Source of the DNA: Sulfurimonas sp.
GTDB lineage: Bacteria > Campylobacterota > Campylobacteria > Campylobacterales > Sulfurimonadaceae
Reading direction: 5' to 3'
Assembly: GCA_030673275.1 (NCBI GenBank)
Contig: DAOVJL010000088.1
Span: 1-5,801 of the forward strand
DNA: 5,801 nucleotides
Numbering within the stretch: the first letter of the stretch is position 1; each line of letters starts with the position of its first letter. This document shows positions 5,762 through 5,801 of the stretch, one piece after another. The notes under the pieces were generated by a model. That model was not told the origin of the DNA. It did not search any database and worked only from the letters and a program-made list of their open reading frames with translations. A program made the position numbers and the translations under genes.

Positions 5762-5774
5762 AGAAATAACTAAT
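5712..5774 (+). repeat. Direct repeat GAAATAACTAAT flanking the hairpin 3' arm
   Basis: The 12-mer GAAATAACTAAT occurs exactly at 5712-5723 and 5763-5774, 51 bases apart. Both copies can pair with the single complement ATTAGTT at 5729-5735, so the second copy can compete with the first for that arm. Confidence 0.75.
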
Positions 5775-5801
5775 TAACAACAACCGTCTATTCTATTTGA
5801 A

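Larger units (their letters stand above)
5636..5801 (+). other. Probable 16S rRNA (rrn operon) leader, running off the window
   Basis: From the predicted start to the window end there is no convincing open frame and no tRNA cloverleaf. The segment contains a boxA-like antitermination motif and several hairpins, as expected for the transcribed leader of an rRNA operon. The 16S gene would be expected within roughly the next hundred or so bases, but its conserved 5' sequence (GAGTTTGATC) is not reached. A tRNA or another stable RNA as the first product is a less likely alternative. Confidence 0.7.

Noticed and set aside
5636..5801. A tRNA gene, CRISPR array or small open frame in the terminal non-coding segment
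   Set aside because: No cloverleaf or TTCGANTC-like T arm, no regularly spaced repeats with unique spacers, and no frame with a ribosome binding site were found.
1..5801. A novel defence, mobile or biosynthetic system
   Set aside because: Every gene but one is a recognised flagellar or housekeeping family in a conserved order. No integrase, transposase, terminal repeats or composition shift were seen. The only truly unknown protein is the small membrane protein at 746-1078.

Overview
The window is AT-rich and compact, with every gene on the + strand. It looks like chromosomal DNA of a free-living member of the Campylobacterota (epsilonproteobacteria), possibly Sulfurimonas-like. The genus is a guess. 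The assignment rests on the gene order flhG, small membrane protein, fliA, fliM, fliY, which from memory matches the arrangement in Campylobacter jejuni (Cj0063c to Cj0059c) and Helicobacter pylori (HP1034 to HP1030). It also rests on a FliM/FliY pair typical of that phylum.

Layout: positions 1-722 hold the 3' part of flhG, a MinD-like ATPase that controls flagellar number and placement. Positions 746-1078 encode a 110-residue two-helix membrane protein of unknown function. Positions 1075-1758 encode the flagellar sigma factor FliA, with a GTG start overlapping the preceding stop. Positions 1761-2852 encode the switch protein FliM and 2856-3716 the switch protein FliY. Positions 3732-4502 encode a LOG-family (cytokinin riboside monophosphate phosphoribohydrolase-like) protein and 4507-5538 the tRNA 2-thiouridylase MnmA. 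Intergenic gaps are -4 to 23 bases, so the block is probably one transcription unit entered from upstream, most likely from flhF.

The last 263 bases hold no protein gene. They contain a G-free, C-rich tract with a tandem 10-mer, an AT-rich stretch, a perfect consensus sigma-70 promoter (TTGACA, 17 bp, TATAAT), a boxA-like element and a nest of competing inverted and direct repeats. This reads as the promoter and leader of an rRNA operon whose 16S gene would begin just past the window end; the 16S itself is not visible.

Functionally, FlhG, FliA, FliM and FliY cover flagellar positioning, late-gene transcription and the rotor switch that receives CheY-P. The LOG protein and MnmA are housekeeping genes attached to the end of the flagellar cluster. 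I found no sign of a mobile element, defence system or CRISPR array. The points most worth checking are the uncharacterised membrane protein, the altered CheC-type site in FliY, the three-cysteine active site of MnmA and the switchable-looking rRNA leader.
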